A stretch of DNA of 64,000 bases from Brasenia schreberi (taxonomy: Eukaryota > Streptophyta > Magnoliopsida > Nymphaeales > Cabombaceae), in NCBI GenBank assembly GCA_036023115.1, contig JAYKKT010000089.1:20827001-20891000 (forward strand), given 5' to 3'. Positions 29,764-41,266 of this stretch are shown piece by piece. Numbering within the stretch: the stretch's first letter is position 1; the number at the start of each line of letters is the position of its first letter. A program made the translations under genes and the position numbers. A model generated the notes under the pieces. That model saw only the letters and a program-made list of their open reading frames with translations. It made no database searches and had not been told where the DNA came from.

Positions 29764-30834
29764 CTACAAAGGGAAAACACTATGGATTAGACTCGGAATA
29801 GGAGGTCTAAATCGTAGGTCTCTTCTAAGGTAGGTTCCAGGGCACCCTTGACCCAGGTGGTCATAGGGGGGTGGCTCTGGTGGTATTCTGGGAGTATAGC
29901 CGATCCCGTAACGGCTTGGGTTGGCCCTAGGAAGGATGGGCTCTAGGAGACCCTGGTTTTGTGCCCCTAGACTTTTGTAGGGCGTGTAGCCCATATTCAA
30001 CAACATGTTCCATGATTTTCTATTTTTTGAAAATTTTTGATAAAGATCGTGGTCCTGGAACTTGCTGTCGTCCATATTGTGCTTGTATGACTTTTTGTCC
30101 AGGGGCTTTGGAAATAGGGAACGCTTGGGTCTTCCTAGAAGGGTTAAAATCAGGAGGGGGCCTGCTTTGGGTGGCCCCTTCACACATGCAACCTTCCTAG
30201 GGTTGTTCAATACGAGCCGAGGTGGCTCAACCATAATTTGCCCTAGGTTAGCCTCATGGGCCTGGGAGCTTGATAAACAAGGGGAGTTTATGATCCCCTG
30301 AAGCTGTGGGTGACTCTCACCTAGGATCACTACGACCTGGTCCCTAAAAGGGATCTTAACACACCTGTGGAAGGTGGATGGCACAGCGTACAAACTGTGT
30401 ATCCAAGGCCTTCCCAGCAACAGGTTATAATGGAGGTGGATGTCCAAGACATGGAACACCCCCGTGTGTTCGATCCCTCCCGTTTCCATTGGGAGTTCGA
30501 TGGATCCTAAAGGTCTAGACGCATTCCCATCGTATCCAGTGATAACGATGGGGCTTGGGTTCACTGAAGTCAAGGTGACTCCGATTTTGTACGCCACATG
30601 AAGTGGAAGGATGTTGAGCCCTCCTCCCCCATCAACTAGGCACCTGTCCAGAGAGTGGTTATTATGAACCACCTCGATATGCAGGGCCTGGTTGTGGGAC
30701 TCGTAGGGTCTATCTACATCATCTTCCGAGAAAGTGATGGGAGATTTTGCTCCTAATAAAGCCACTTGGGCAGACAGGGATTCCGGACTTATGTTCGAAT
30801 CAACCTTGGCTCTTTCTAGAATTTTCTCTAGCAC
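29764..30834 (-). CDS. pro: Aspartic protease with G-patch of B2
   Basis: The protease has its active Asp in RCLVDGGGGLNILP (codon about 30631-30633), the flap region, and YNLLLGRPWIHS near the end of the fold. It would cut the Gag-Pol precursor. A G-patch follows: WNMLLNMGYTPYKSLG...YGIGYTPRIPPEPP. The frame is continuous with gag except for CAA to TAA near 30857. It ends at TAG inside the acceptor-like TTTTCCCTTTGTAG. Confidence 0.88.
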   Translation of the reverse strand: MLEKILERAKVDSNISPESLSAQVALLGAKSPITFSEDDVDRPYESHNQALHIEVVHNNHSLDRCLVDGGGGLNILPLHVAYKIGVTLTSVNPSPIVITGYDGNASRPLGSIELPMETGGIEHTGVFHVLDIHLHYNLLLGRPWIHSLYAVPSTFHRCVKIPFRDQVVVILGESHPQLQGIINSPCLSSSQAHEANLGQIMVEPPRLVLNNPRKVACVKGPPKAGPLLILTLLGRPKRSLFPKPLDKKSYKHNMDDSKFQDHDLYQKFSKNRKSWNMLLNMGYTPYKSLGAQNQGLLEPILPRANPSRYGIGYTPRIPPEPPPYDHLGQGCPGTYLRRDLRFRPPIPSLIHSVFPL

Positions 30835-30856
30835 GAGTCCATGCCTAGGCGAGGTT

Positions 30857-32658
30857 TATATAAGCTCTAGGATAGACATGTGGATAGGAATCTTTGAAAG
30901 GTGGTTTTCGAAGTCATAAGGATTTAGGATGACTTTATCCTTGTTTGCTTTTGGCAGAACTCCAGGAATACATGCTTTTGAGGGGCTAGGCACAGTGACC
31001 ACCTTTTTAGCACTTTGTGGGTGCGGGGGTTGATAGATCCTCCCGGATCTAGTGACTTCCCCCACGACCAGCCTAGGGTTCGCGCTAAATTTGGCTCTAA
31101 GTATGAGTTGAGGAGCACCTTGAAGTTTCAAAACTGGTTTAGCCGGGGATTCGACTCTTGGTGGTCCCCGGATGATGACTTGGGCGGGCTTCTTGTATAG
31201 TACAAGAGTGGGCGCACAAGTGGGTCGACCAGACTCAGGTTTTTGCGCTAGTTCCTTTGAAAAGGTGAGGGTACATACCTCCTTTCCTTTCCCACTGCCA
31301 CTTGCGTGCTTGGGAAAGGGTTCTTTGAAGATAGCTTGAGGTGGCTCAGGTTCCGCAGTGACCTGGAGCCGGCCCTCCGCTATCAAGTTCTCGATTTTAT
31401 TTAAAAGGGAGAAACAACGTTTGGTATCATGGCCTTTGAGCTGATGATACTTACAAAACTGATTTAAATACCCCCCTTTGGAAGTGACTCCTTCACGGAT
31501 TTCGGGAAGTTCTATCATGCCTTGGGCAAGTAGGAGGTCTAGGACCTCTGACACAGGTTCCCCCAGTGGAGTGTACTCCCATTTTTCAATCGGTTTTTGA
31601 AAGGCTCGCTCCCTTTTGTTTTCTAGTTTTTCAAAATTTTTGGAAGTGCCTGCCACGCCTGGATCTACCTGGACATTGGCGATTTTATGGGGCTTTGCCC
31701 CTTTGTCCATCATGGGTAACCCGTATGTGATGGGCTTCTCCAAGCGGGCTTTAGAAACGGCACTTCCTTTCCACAAGTGATCGTATGTCCCTTTTCTCAA
31801 ATTTGTTTCGAAAAGGGATGCCTTTTTGATCAATTTATGGAAAGTTGAGATCTCATGGAGCGAGAGAAGGGTTTTTAACTCGCTTTTAAAGTTATCCAGG
31901 ATGAGCATTACTGCGCATCCTTCGGATATGGGCTCTCGCACTTGGCCCAAAAGTGACCTCCATCGTATAATGAAGGCATGTACGTCTTCGTTCATGCCTT
32001 GCTTTGTATCCCTTAAGGTATTCAGAGTCGGCGTGACTTCTATGTTGTGTGCAAATCTTTGCATGCAGCAGTTCGCTAACTCTTCAAAAGTAGCGAAGTG
32101 GCTTAAGTCATAGGAAGCCAGCCATTTGGCAGTTGTGCCCTTAAGGGATAAAGGGAACCAATACACCCATTTCATCGAGTCCTTTTTCTTCTTATGGGCT
32201 CGACGCGAGAAAAGCTGCAAGTGAGACCTAGGGTCTCCCATGCCATCATACCGATGGAAGTTCGGTATTTCATCGTCACTATCTGTTTCGTAATCCATAG
32301 GAAGGAAATCAGACAGGGCGTAGCTTCTTTTCTCTTTATTTTGCCCTTTCAGCAGCTGTTGTAGGGCTTTACGGTCCTTTTGTGTGAAGGACTCGTGGTA
32401 TTGGTTGCCTTCCATTACGGAGGCCTCTTTGTGCTTGTGAGGTTTTTCAGATTTTCTTTTGGCCTTTTGTTCACCGTTTGATGAACACGAATCGCCTACT
32501 TCAGCCTCTTGGCTGACATCATCGATTTTGGCCTCAAATTCCCTTCTTAGGTCCTCGATCTCGTCTTGTTTGATCTTGTTTTTGAAAATCCTCCTAGAGT
32601 GAGAACTTGATGCACATGAGCCTTGGCTCGACACTTCACTTGGGTTGGATTTTGACAT
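30857..32658 (-). CDS. gag: Gag of B2, 600 residues, with zinc knuckle
   Basis: Starts at ATG 32658 (MSKSNPSEVSSQ). The capsid domain is at about residues 110-300 (WFPLSLKGTTAKWLASYDLSHF), then a basic linker, and near residue 400 a zinc-knuckle-like FCKYHQLKGHDTKRC (C-x2-H-x4-H-x4-C, common in Tat elements). It then runs on through a Pro-rich linker (RSGRIYQPPHPQSAKK) to LELI and a TAA, where K reads LELIQTSPRH. So gag and protease were one frame. Confidence 0.9.
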
Positions 32659-32775
32659 GCTTTTCAAGCTTTTTCAAAATTTCCTAAGTACAAGTAAAGA
32701 AAACAAAGTTAAAACAACACCACTTTGAAAATTTTTCGCAAGCTTCTAGACTAACTCGACTTTTGAAAGACTCAC

Positions 32776-32793
32776 GTCCCACCGGGCATGCCA
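32776..32793 (-). other. Primer binding site of B2
   Basis: Minus strand TGGCATGCCCGGTGGGAC, 6 nt inside the LTR boundary at 32800. Confidence 0.85.
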
Positions 32794-32799
32794 ATCTTC

Positions 32800-34039
32800 T
32801 GTAGATACAGAAAATCTCCGCCTCCCTGGTTTCTTAGGCCTAGAGCGGATCCTTTCGTGTGTCTAAGTCCTATTTAAATAAACAGGGTGAGCCAGCTAGC
32901 TTACCTAAGCTAGCGAAGATATATTTTAACCTGACTTCTAACGTGGTGACTGTGAGCAAGCAAGCTCTTGTCGTCGTAGACCTTCTTGCACCGATGCGCA
33001 AGGGTCAGTCTGTACGCTTTAAAAATCAAGTTTTAGAGTGGAAAAAGCCTACGAAAGTGGTTCGAGGTATTTGATTCAGGTCTTTTTAGTACGATCTTCA
33101 TATTTTAAGTCACGTGAATTTGCACGTGCCTAAGTCTTTCTTTTTATCCCTTTACGGGCCACCTAGGTATGTGTTATGAACACTCCACTAAATGTGGCGA
33201 ATTTGAGTGGGAGTATGGGGTTTGCTTTGATGCAATATGCGTCCTAACTCATGGTATGGCTTATATGCAATGCAAACTCACGCTACTCCAAAGGGAAAAC
33301 CCGAATTTAAAGACAATGCCGAAGGGAAATGACTTAAGGGAAATGACTTGTAATGTAAATGCCGAAGGGAAATACGTATATAAGGTATATATGGGCCCTT
33401 ACTCAGGTCTTTCCAATAAGAGCGAAGGCACAATGTGGGTGCGTGCTTGAATTGAAAGACTACACACACGACATGAAATGAAACCCAAATATAACTTGCA
33501 ATACGGCCTTAACTAAGGTCTTGGGAATAAGAGCGAAAGCTCAATGTGTGTGAGTGCTTGAATTGAAGTACTACACACACCACATGAAATTAAACCCAAA
33601 TAGTATAACACGGCCCTTACTTGGGTCTTACAAATAAGAGCGAAGGCTCAATGTGTGTGAGTGCTTGAATTGAAGTACTACGCATACAACATGAAATTAA
33701 ACCCAAATAGTATAACACGGCCCTTACTTGGGTCTTACAAATAAGAGTGAAGGCTCAATGTGTGTGAGTGCTTGAATTGAAGTACTACGCACACAACATG
33801 AAATTAAACCCAAATATAAATTGTAGTATAGCCTTAACTAAGGTCTTGGGAATAAGAGAGAAAGCTCAATGTGTGTGAGTGCTTGAATTGAAGTACTATG
33901 CACACGACATGAAATAAACCCAAGGATAGTATAACACGGCCCTTACTTGGGTCTTACAAATAAGAGCGAAGGCTCAATGTGTGTGCGTGCTTGAATTGAA
34001 AGACAACACACCCAACTTAAGCAAAACCCTACGTAATTT

Positions 34040-34082
<43 letters not shown>

Positions 34083-35738
34083 TAGGGGCTGATTAGGCCC
34101 GTGTGTGTTCAAAATCGTGCATAACTAAGAGAGTGCACGTGTGTGTGGGTGTGCCAAGCCACGTTATTACAAGCGGGGGGAGATTATGCTCTGTTATTAC
34201 AACCCCGTATCAAATTTAATTTAAGCAAGTCTACAACTAAGGACCGAGTTAGGCACTTACTTATAGCTGGTCTGGAGGTGACTTGCTTGAGCGTAGGCTT
34301 GGCTTCGCCTTGGGCTGCAAGAGGGAGCTCCTCGAAGTTGAACGGCAAGGGGAGATGCTAGCCGGGTGCCTTGGGTGCGCGGGAAGGGCGCCTTGAAGGT
34401 GGCCAGCTGCTAGAAAGGGGTTGCCTTGGTGTGTTGGGTTAAGGTGGCTAAGGAAGGTCACTAGAGGATGGGCTGGTATTAAGGCAGGTAGTGCTAAAGG
34501 GGAGCCTAAGGGAGTGCCTAAGGGAGATGAATGGCTGGCCGAGTGGGTTTGGTACAGTCGGTTGGAGTGGCCGACTAAGGGAAGCTTGGTGGTGGCCGAC
34601 TGCTAGAGTAGCTAGGGATGTTGTGGATGGGAAGGAAGCTAGCTAGGGTATAGGATAAGGTGGAGTTAGGGGCTGGTGGGAAGTGATATGGGCAGGTCTT
34701 AGGAAGCTAAGTGGGGTGGCCGGTTGTTGCTAGGGGAAGTGGTTCAAGGCGGGTGGTTGAAATGGCGAAGGTCTGGCCGAATGGGTAGGGATGATGGATA
34801 GGTGGTGTTGGGGTGATGTGGTGGTGGTGTAGGTGGTTGAGAGTGGAGGGGGAGTGAAGAAGGGGTAGAGTTAGGTTGATGTACTAACCGGGTGATGAAG
34901 AGGGGCGATGGATGGAAGAGGGGGAGCCGGGTGATGGAAGTGGATGGAGTTCGGCCGGGGAATGAAGGTGGCGCAAGGTGGAGCTCGGCTGGAGCGGTGG
35001 TGGTGGTGGTGGAGCTTGGCTGGGAGGCAGTGGCGCAGGTGGAGCAAGGTGGAAGGCTCGGCTGGAAGAGGATTGGCCAAGGTCGGCTGGAGTGGAGTCT
35101 CCCCAAAACTTGAAAACCCGCCCACTAGGGGGGGGATTTATAGCCTTTGGAGATGGCGGTTGGGGCTGGTTTTGAGGAGGTGGTAAGGTGGCTTAGGTGG
35201 CAGTGGTGTGGTGATAAGGTGGGCTGGTTTTGAGGAGGGGCCAGATATTTTAATACAAGGATTTTTGGGTATATGGTGTGCTAGGTTTAGGTGGGGTGGT
35301 TTAGGGGTGAGGTTTAGCTAGGTGGGTTGGTTTTGGGGTGAGGTTTAGTGAGGTGGGTTAGGTGATTAGGCTAGGATTAGGTTAGGTTTAGGGAAATTAA
35401 ACTAGGCTTAGGGAAGGATTAGGGAAGTCGGTTAGGTGATTAGGTTAGGATTAGGCCGAGATTAGGGAAGTGGGTTAGGTGATTAGGCTAGGTTTAGGAC
35501 GAGATTAGGGTAAAAGGCTAGGATTAGGGTTTTTTATTAGGATAGGGTTAGGGAGCTCCCTTTGCATAACCCATAGACCTTGTTGCATCATGTTGGTGCA
35601 GCCCTAGGTTAGGTTTTGGCTAATTACAAGCTTAAACCCATGTTAATTAGGCTAACCCACATGATTAACCCCAAACTTGACACACAAGTCAAGCTTAATT
35701 ACAACCACACTCTAATCTTATCCTCCCCCACTCTCTCT
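32800..35738 (-). repeat. 5' LTR of B2, truncated at its outer end
   Basis: Minus-strand LTR ending TATCTACA at 32800. U5 module near 32890-33020, six subrepeats (33420-34010), (AT)n (34043-34080), donor (ACTTAC at 34255-34260), TATA region near 35135, telomere-like tract (35290-35560). It stops at 35738, in CTCTCTCT, where the short LTR C begins. The first 600 bp or so of the LTR are missing. Confidence 0.9.
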
Positions 35739-36312
35739 TGTAGACGTGATTTTATTTCAAATCGTGGGATTCGAAATCAAACCCTCGAACTACGTCGGGT
35801 TGCGCGAGCGTGCCAGTTAGTTTATCAAAACTAACAAATTCTGATTTTCTGACTTCTAAGAACGATTGTGGACAAGTGAGATCTTTTCGACTTAGGCCTT
35901 CTTGAACCGGTGCTCAAGGGTCAGCCTAGACGCTTGAAATTTGTTTGAATCCGTTAATTCGAGAAAGGAAAAACCAGATTTTCCAAAGTTTCAGATTTGT
36001 GTTTAAGTTCTTAATTTCTGAAAATTTTCATATTCTGAAAGTTGCAGAATCTGTTCAGTTCCAAAGACCTGTTCTCCGAATTTTTAAAAATACTTCTGAT
36101 TCTCCAAAAATTCTAAAAATTGTATAGAATAGAGACACGTGTGTGTAGAATCAGAATATATTTTATTTTATAATTTCGTTTTTTATTTTCTGAGAATTAA
36201 ATACATAATTAGAAACTGTTATAAAATTCGGAACAGCCCTGTTTCCCCTTTGGGGCTGCTTTTATAAAACCAGGTTGGTTTGAGGAATTCGTGGGATTTC
36301 GAGGTGTTTACA
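35739..36312 (-). repeat. Short LTR C (574 bp), solo, flanks not matching
   Basis: On the minus strand it runs from TGTAAACACCTCG to CACGTCTACA. The first 90 bp resemble family B U3 and the last 200 bp have a diverged U5 module (35816-35835 and 35893-35928), but the middle is AT-rich and unlike A or B. Flanks are TCTCT and CCAGC, so no duplication. It may be what is left after recombination between two C elements, removing what lay between. Confidence 0.75.
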
Positions 36313-39300
36313 CCAGCCAACATCACCTGCCGCCTCCTTCCCAGCCAACAACAGCTGCCACCTCCCTTACACCCGCCTTCCCTAGTTGTCCAGCCGACCA
36401 ACCCCTGCCTTCTTTTCCCTTTCATCCCTTACCTTACCTCCCTTACTAGTTGACCAGCTGTAAACACCCCGAAATCCCACGAATTTCTTAAACGAATCTG
36501 GTTTTATACAAGCAGCCCCAAAGGGCCATTTTGAGTTTGGAAACCCAGGAGCCTTCCAAACAACCCTGTATATATGTTTTAAACTATATCTTTCAAAAAC
36601 ATACGATATGGCTTTTGAAAACCCTTTTAAAACATGTTTTGAAACCCCGAAGTGGCTTGGCCCGATCAAGACAGGACCAGGAGAGCCAAGAAGAGCCCGG
36701 AACTGGAGCACCTGTCGAGCCCGGCGCAGCAACTCTTGTATCTGATTCACATCCCAAGGATCTCGAACGTCCAAGACCCTGTTCTTATCAAAATAGCATT
36801 TGAAGTCATCTCCGGAAGGCAGAAACGGAGGCGGACGACTATGTTGGCGAAGACTCAATGCAGACGGAGTACTGATGCTGTCAGGCCCCGCAAGAATCAT
36901 CCGTTTCGAACCCAGCTCGAAGGAGTCAGAGTTCAGTTTGGATTGGATCTGGACCATATATATCCAGATCCCAATCCAAACCCATATGTGGACTTGGATT
37001 TGGATTTGGATCCAGAGATCCAATCCAATATCCATATCCATGGCCCACATCACCTTCTCATAAATGGAGGTGGGGCCCACTTGAGTTTCACGTGGGATAT
37101 TGGTTATGAGAGAGAGTGGGGGTGAAAAATATCAAGAGTGTTGTATTAAGCTTGACTTGTGTGTCAAGTTTGGGTTAATCATGTGGGTTAGCCTAATTAA
37201 GTGGGTTTAAGCTTGTAATTAGCTAAAACCTAACCTAGGGCTGCACCAACATGGGGTGATCAAGGTCTATGGGCCATGCTAAGGGAGCTCCTTCACCTAA
37301 ACCTAGCCCAAAATGCCTAAACCTAGCCTAAACCCCTAATCCACCCCTAATCTGAACCTAATCACCTAACCCACTTCCCTAATCCCGTCCTAATCCTAAC
37401 CTAATCACCTAACCCACTTCCCTAATCCTTCCCTAAACATAAACTAATTTCCCTAATCCTAGCCTAAACCTAGCCTAATCACCTAACCTAGCTCACTAAA
37501 CCTCACCCTAAAACCCAACCACCTAACCTAGCCCTAAACCCCTAAACCACCCTTAGCCCACGATTTACCCAAACCCCTAGTTTTAAAATATCTGGCCCAA
37601 CCTTTTCCAGCCCACCTTATCTACATACCACCCTACCTAAACCACCTAACCACTACCCTTAGCCCAGCCCCAACCGACCTACCCATTCCCTATTTAAACC
37701 CCTCCCCTTTGTGACCGGGTTTTCCAAGTGGGAACCACCCTCTCACCCAGCCGGGCCCTCTCCTTCTCCCTTCTCTCACCCAGCCGGGACCACTCCCCAC
37801 CTCTGCCTGCTCCACCAGCCGCCACCTGCTCCGCCACCTTCCCTCTTCCATCCACTACCACCACCCCTCAGCCGGACGCCATCACCTCCAACCAACCGAA
37901 CCAGCCGACAGCCACCTGCCCGCCACCTTCCCACTTCATCCGCCACCTCTCCCCATTCGGTAAGTACCCCAAACTCCCTCAAAGCCCCTCTCTACCACCT
38001 CTCCACTCTTAGCCACCCATCCTACCTTCATCTCAGCCCTTTTGCCGCCACCACCTAAACCTAGCCGAACCTAGTATAACCCAAGTTGCTAGCCACTACC
38101 TAGCCATCATCTCCCATTCGGCCAACTCCCCTAGGTGTCCTATTCGGCCTTCCCACTAGCTCACCTGTTGGGTCCAGTTTCCCTAAGTACCCAACTCCCC
38201 TAGTGATCCTAATACCCACTTCTTCAGCCACTTTAAACCCCCTACTTGGAGGCGCCATCTACCTGCCACCGGCCCCCTTCGAGGCGTCTATCCCGCGCCC
38301 CACTCGCAGCCGGCCAACACCCTTGATCACCTACCTTTGCGGAGCTCCCACTTGCAGCCCAAGGCCAAGCCCACGCTCAAGCAAGACCTCTACGGACCAG
38401 CTACTCGTAAGTGTCTAAACTCGGTCTTTAGTCGTACACTTGCTTGAAATTCAATTTGATACGGGGTTGTAATAACGGAGCATAGTCTCCCCCCGCTTGT
38501 AATAACGTGGCTTGGCACAACCACACACGTGCACTCTCTTAGTCGTGCACGATTTTGAACACACACGGGCCTAATCAGCCCCTAATATATAAGTGTACAT
38601 ATATATTTCATTTTCGAAGGGTTTTGTTTAAGTTGGGTGCGTTGTCTTTCAATTCAAGCACTCTCACACACATTGAGCTTTCGCTCTTATTTGAAAGACC
38701 CAAGTAAGGGCCGACCTATACTATTTGGGTTTCATTTCTTGTCGTGTGAGTAAGTCTTTCAATTCAAGCACTCTCACACACATTGAGCTTTCGCTCTTAT
38801 TTGAAAGACCCAAGTAAGGGCCGACCTATACTATTTGGGTTTCATTTCATGTCGTGTGAGTAAGTCTTTCAATTCAAGCACTTTCACACACATTGAGCCT
38901 TCGCTCTTACTCCCAAGACCTTAGTAAAGGCCTTATTGCAGTTATATTTGGGTTTCATTTATGTCGTGTGGGTAGTCTTTTAATTCAAGCACTCTCACAC
39001 ACATTGAGCCTTCGCTCTTATTCCCAAGACCTTAGTCAAGGCCATACTGCAATTTATATTTGGGTTTAAATTCATGTCGTGTGTGTAAGTCTTTCAATTC
39101 AAGCACGCACCCACATTGAGCCTTCGCTCTTATTTGCAAGACCCGAGTAAGGGCTCATATACATAAGATATATACATATTTCCCTTCGGTTATTTCCCTT
39201 CGGTTATTCCCCTTCGGTTATTTCCCTTCTGTTATTTCCCTTCAACATTGTCTTTACATTTCGGGTTTTCCCTTTGGAGTAGCGTGAGTTTGCATTGCAT

Positions 39301-41266
39301 CTACGCCATACCACGAGGTAGGACGCATATTGCATCAAAGCAAGCCCCGCTCGAATTCGCCCATGTAGTGGAGTGTTCATAACACACAAACTAGGTGGCC
39401 CGAAAAGGGATAAAAGAAAAGACTTAGGCACGTGCAAATCCACGTGATCTAAAACATGCAATCGCATCTTAAAGACCCGAAATAGATACCTCAAACCGCT
39501 TCGTAGACTTTCTCCCCAAAACTCGATTTTTGCAAAAGCGTACAGACTGACCCTTGCGCATCGGTGCAAGAAGGTCTGCGACGACAAGAGCTTACTTGCT
39601 CACAGTCGCCACGTTTAGAAGTCAGTGTTAAATATATCTTCGCTAGCTTAAGTAAGCTAGCTGGCACGCCCTATTTGTACACATAGGCCTTAGACTCACG
39701 AGAAGATCCACTCCCAGCCCCAAAAGAGGCGAAGAGGCGGGGATTTTCGCGCGTCTACACCAGCCCCTAACTCCCTTAACTCCCAGCCGACCATCCCCTA
39801 ACACCCAACTCCCTCAGCCATACCTTAGCTATCGTTTAACTTAACCCCTAACCTAGCACCTTAGTACAACCCGGCCAGCACCCCTACATGTCCCTAAACA
39901 CCCCTGAGCCCCAGGCTCCCTCAAAACTACCTAAAGGGAACCCCTCTTGGCTGCCCAAAGTGAATCACAAGCCCAAAATCCGAGCAAGTTGAAGACGGAC
40001 CAGCTATTTGTGAGTGTCTAAACTTGGTTTATTACATTAACTTGCTTTATATTCAATTAAATTTTGATATGGGGTTGTAATAATGGAGCGTAGTCTCCCC
40101 CGAAGATGTAATATTGATGTATGACACACAAGCACATACGTGCACTTGAACTTTAGCTCTTAATTGTACATCAAGCACCCACGTACACTTGAGCCTTTCC
40201 GCTCTTAGTTGCACACTTTTGCACACAAATGGGCCTTGGCAGCCCCTAAGATATAGCTCTATTTATATAAATTCAGCTGCGTGGGTTTACATTCAAGTTG
40301 TGTACGTTGTCTTTCAATTCCACACTCACACACATTGAGCTTTCGCTCTTACTCCCAAGACTCTAATAAGAGCCGTATTGCAATTCAATTTGGGGTTTTG
40401 TTTTCAAGTTTGGTGCGTTGTCTTTCAATTCCACACTCACACACATTGAGCTTTCGTTCTTATTCCCAAGACTCTAATAAGAGCCATATTGCAATTCAAT
40501 TTGGGTTTTTACATTCCAAGTCGTGTGAGTTGTCTTTACATATATACACAACACCCACGCATACGTTGGCGACCTTCGGGCCCATATATATATAGTTGTA
40601 TTTCCCTTCCGCTATGTCTTTAAATTTCGGGTTTTAAGGTTCAGCCGTGTGAGTTGCATTTCAATTTATACACGGCATACAATTACACAATTAAGTCTTT
40701 CCGATCTTAAGATATAGCTATATTTCCCTTTTGCAATTTCCCTTCGGCTATGTCTTTCAATTCCAGGTTTTCCCGTTCAGTTGTATGAGTTTGCATTGCA
40801 TATTCGCCATACCACGAGCTAGGGCGCATACTTGCATCAAAGAAAACCCCATACACCCATGCAAAAATTGCCCATACTTAGGCACTTGATGCCCACATCT
40901 CACGCCTAAAATTGGCTAAAACCCAAGACATAGGAAACATGCAAATCCCACGTTAATAAAATCTGCAACAAGACAAGTAAAACCGATCAAACACTTTGCA
41001 TACTTTTCAGAAAGGTTATGTTTGCTCAAAATTGACTTTCTAAAGCATACAGACTAACCCTTGCGCATCGGTGCAAGAAGGTCTGCGACGAAAAGAACCC
41101 ACTTGCCCACAGTCGCCCCAAACAAGTCACATATTGCGAAAACTTACTTCGCTAGTTTGAGTAAGCTAGCTGGCACGCCCTTTTCTTTATAAAAATGAAC
41201 GTAGATGCAGAAAGGTTCGCTCTAGGCCCTAAGAAGCTCGGGGTCAGAAATTTCCACGTGTCTACA
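36313..41266 (+). repeat. LTR D (A-related family), split by solo LTR S2
   Basis: Pieces 36313-36458 and 39765-41266 read as one C-rich LTR leader on the plus strand, with a donor GTGAGT near 40011, the TTGATATGGGGTTGTAATAATGG block, two or three subrepeats (40290-40510) and the U5 module (about 41050-41170), ending TGTCTACA at 41266. No primer binding site follows, so it is a 3' or solo LTR. Its 5' end is not seen. Confidence 0.75.
36454..39764 (+). mobile_element. Solo LTR S2 (family B) with CCAGC duplication
   Basis: LTR 36459-39759 (3301 bp, TGTAAACACC to GTCTACA) with CCAGC at 36454-36458 and 39760-39764. Donors at 37960-37965 and 38407-38412, subrepeats 38630-39150, U5 module about 39542-39660. 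No internal region. Confidence 0.93.

Larger units (their letters stand above)
8915..35738 (-). mobile_element. Element B2: minus-strand family B (Tat-like) retrotransposon, interrupted
   Basis: Once later insertions are removed, the minus strand reads: 5' LTR (35738-32800, its outer end missing), primer binding site, gag-protease (32658-29764), pol (29761-26339 then 22833-22519), 3' noncoding region (22518-21797 then 9867-9650) and part of the 3' LTR (9649-8915). Element B1 interrupts the 3' noncoding part, a solo LTR interrupts integrase, and element A interrupts the 3' LTR. A deletion at about 9649 removed the polypurine tract and the start of the 3' LTR, joining sequence near CTGACATG. 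Several stops and frameshifts make it inactive. Confidence 0.88.

Noticed and set aside
36313..36458. Possible host exon between LTRs C and S2
   Set aside because: The short C-rich piece continues into 39765 onward as LTR D leader sequence once S2 is removed.
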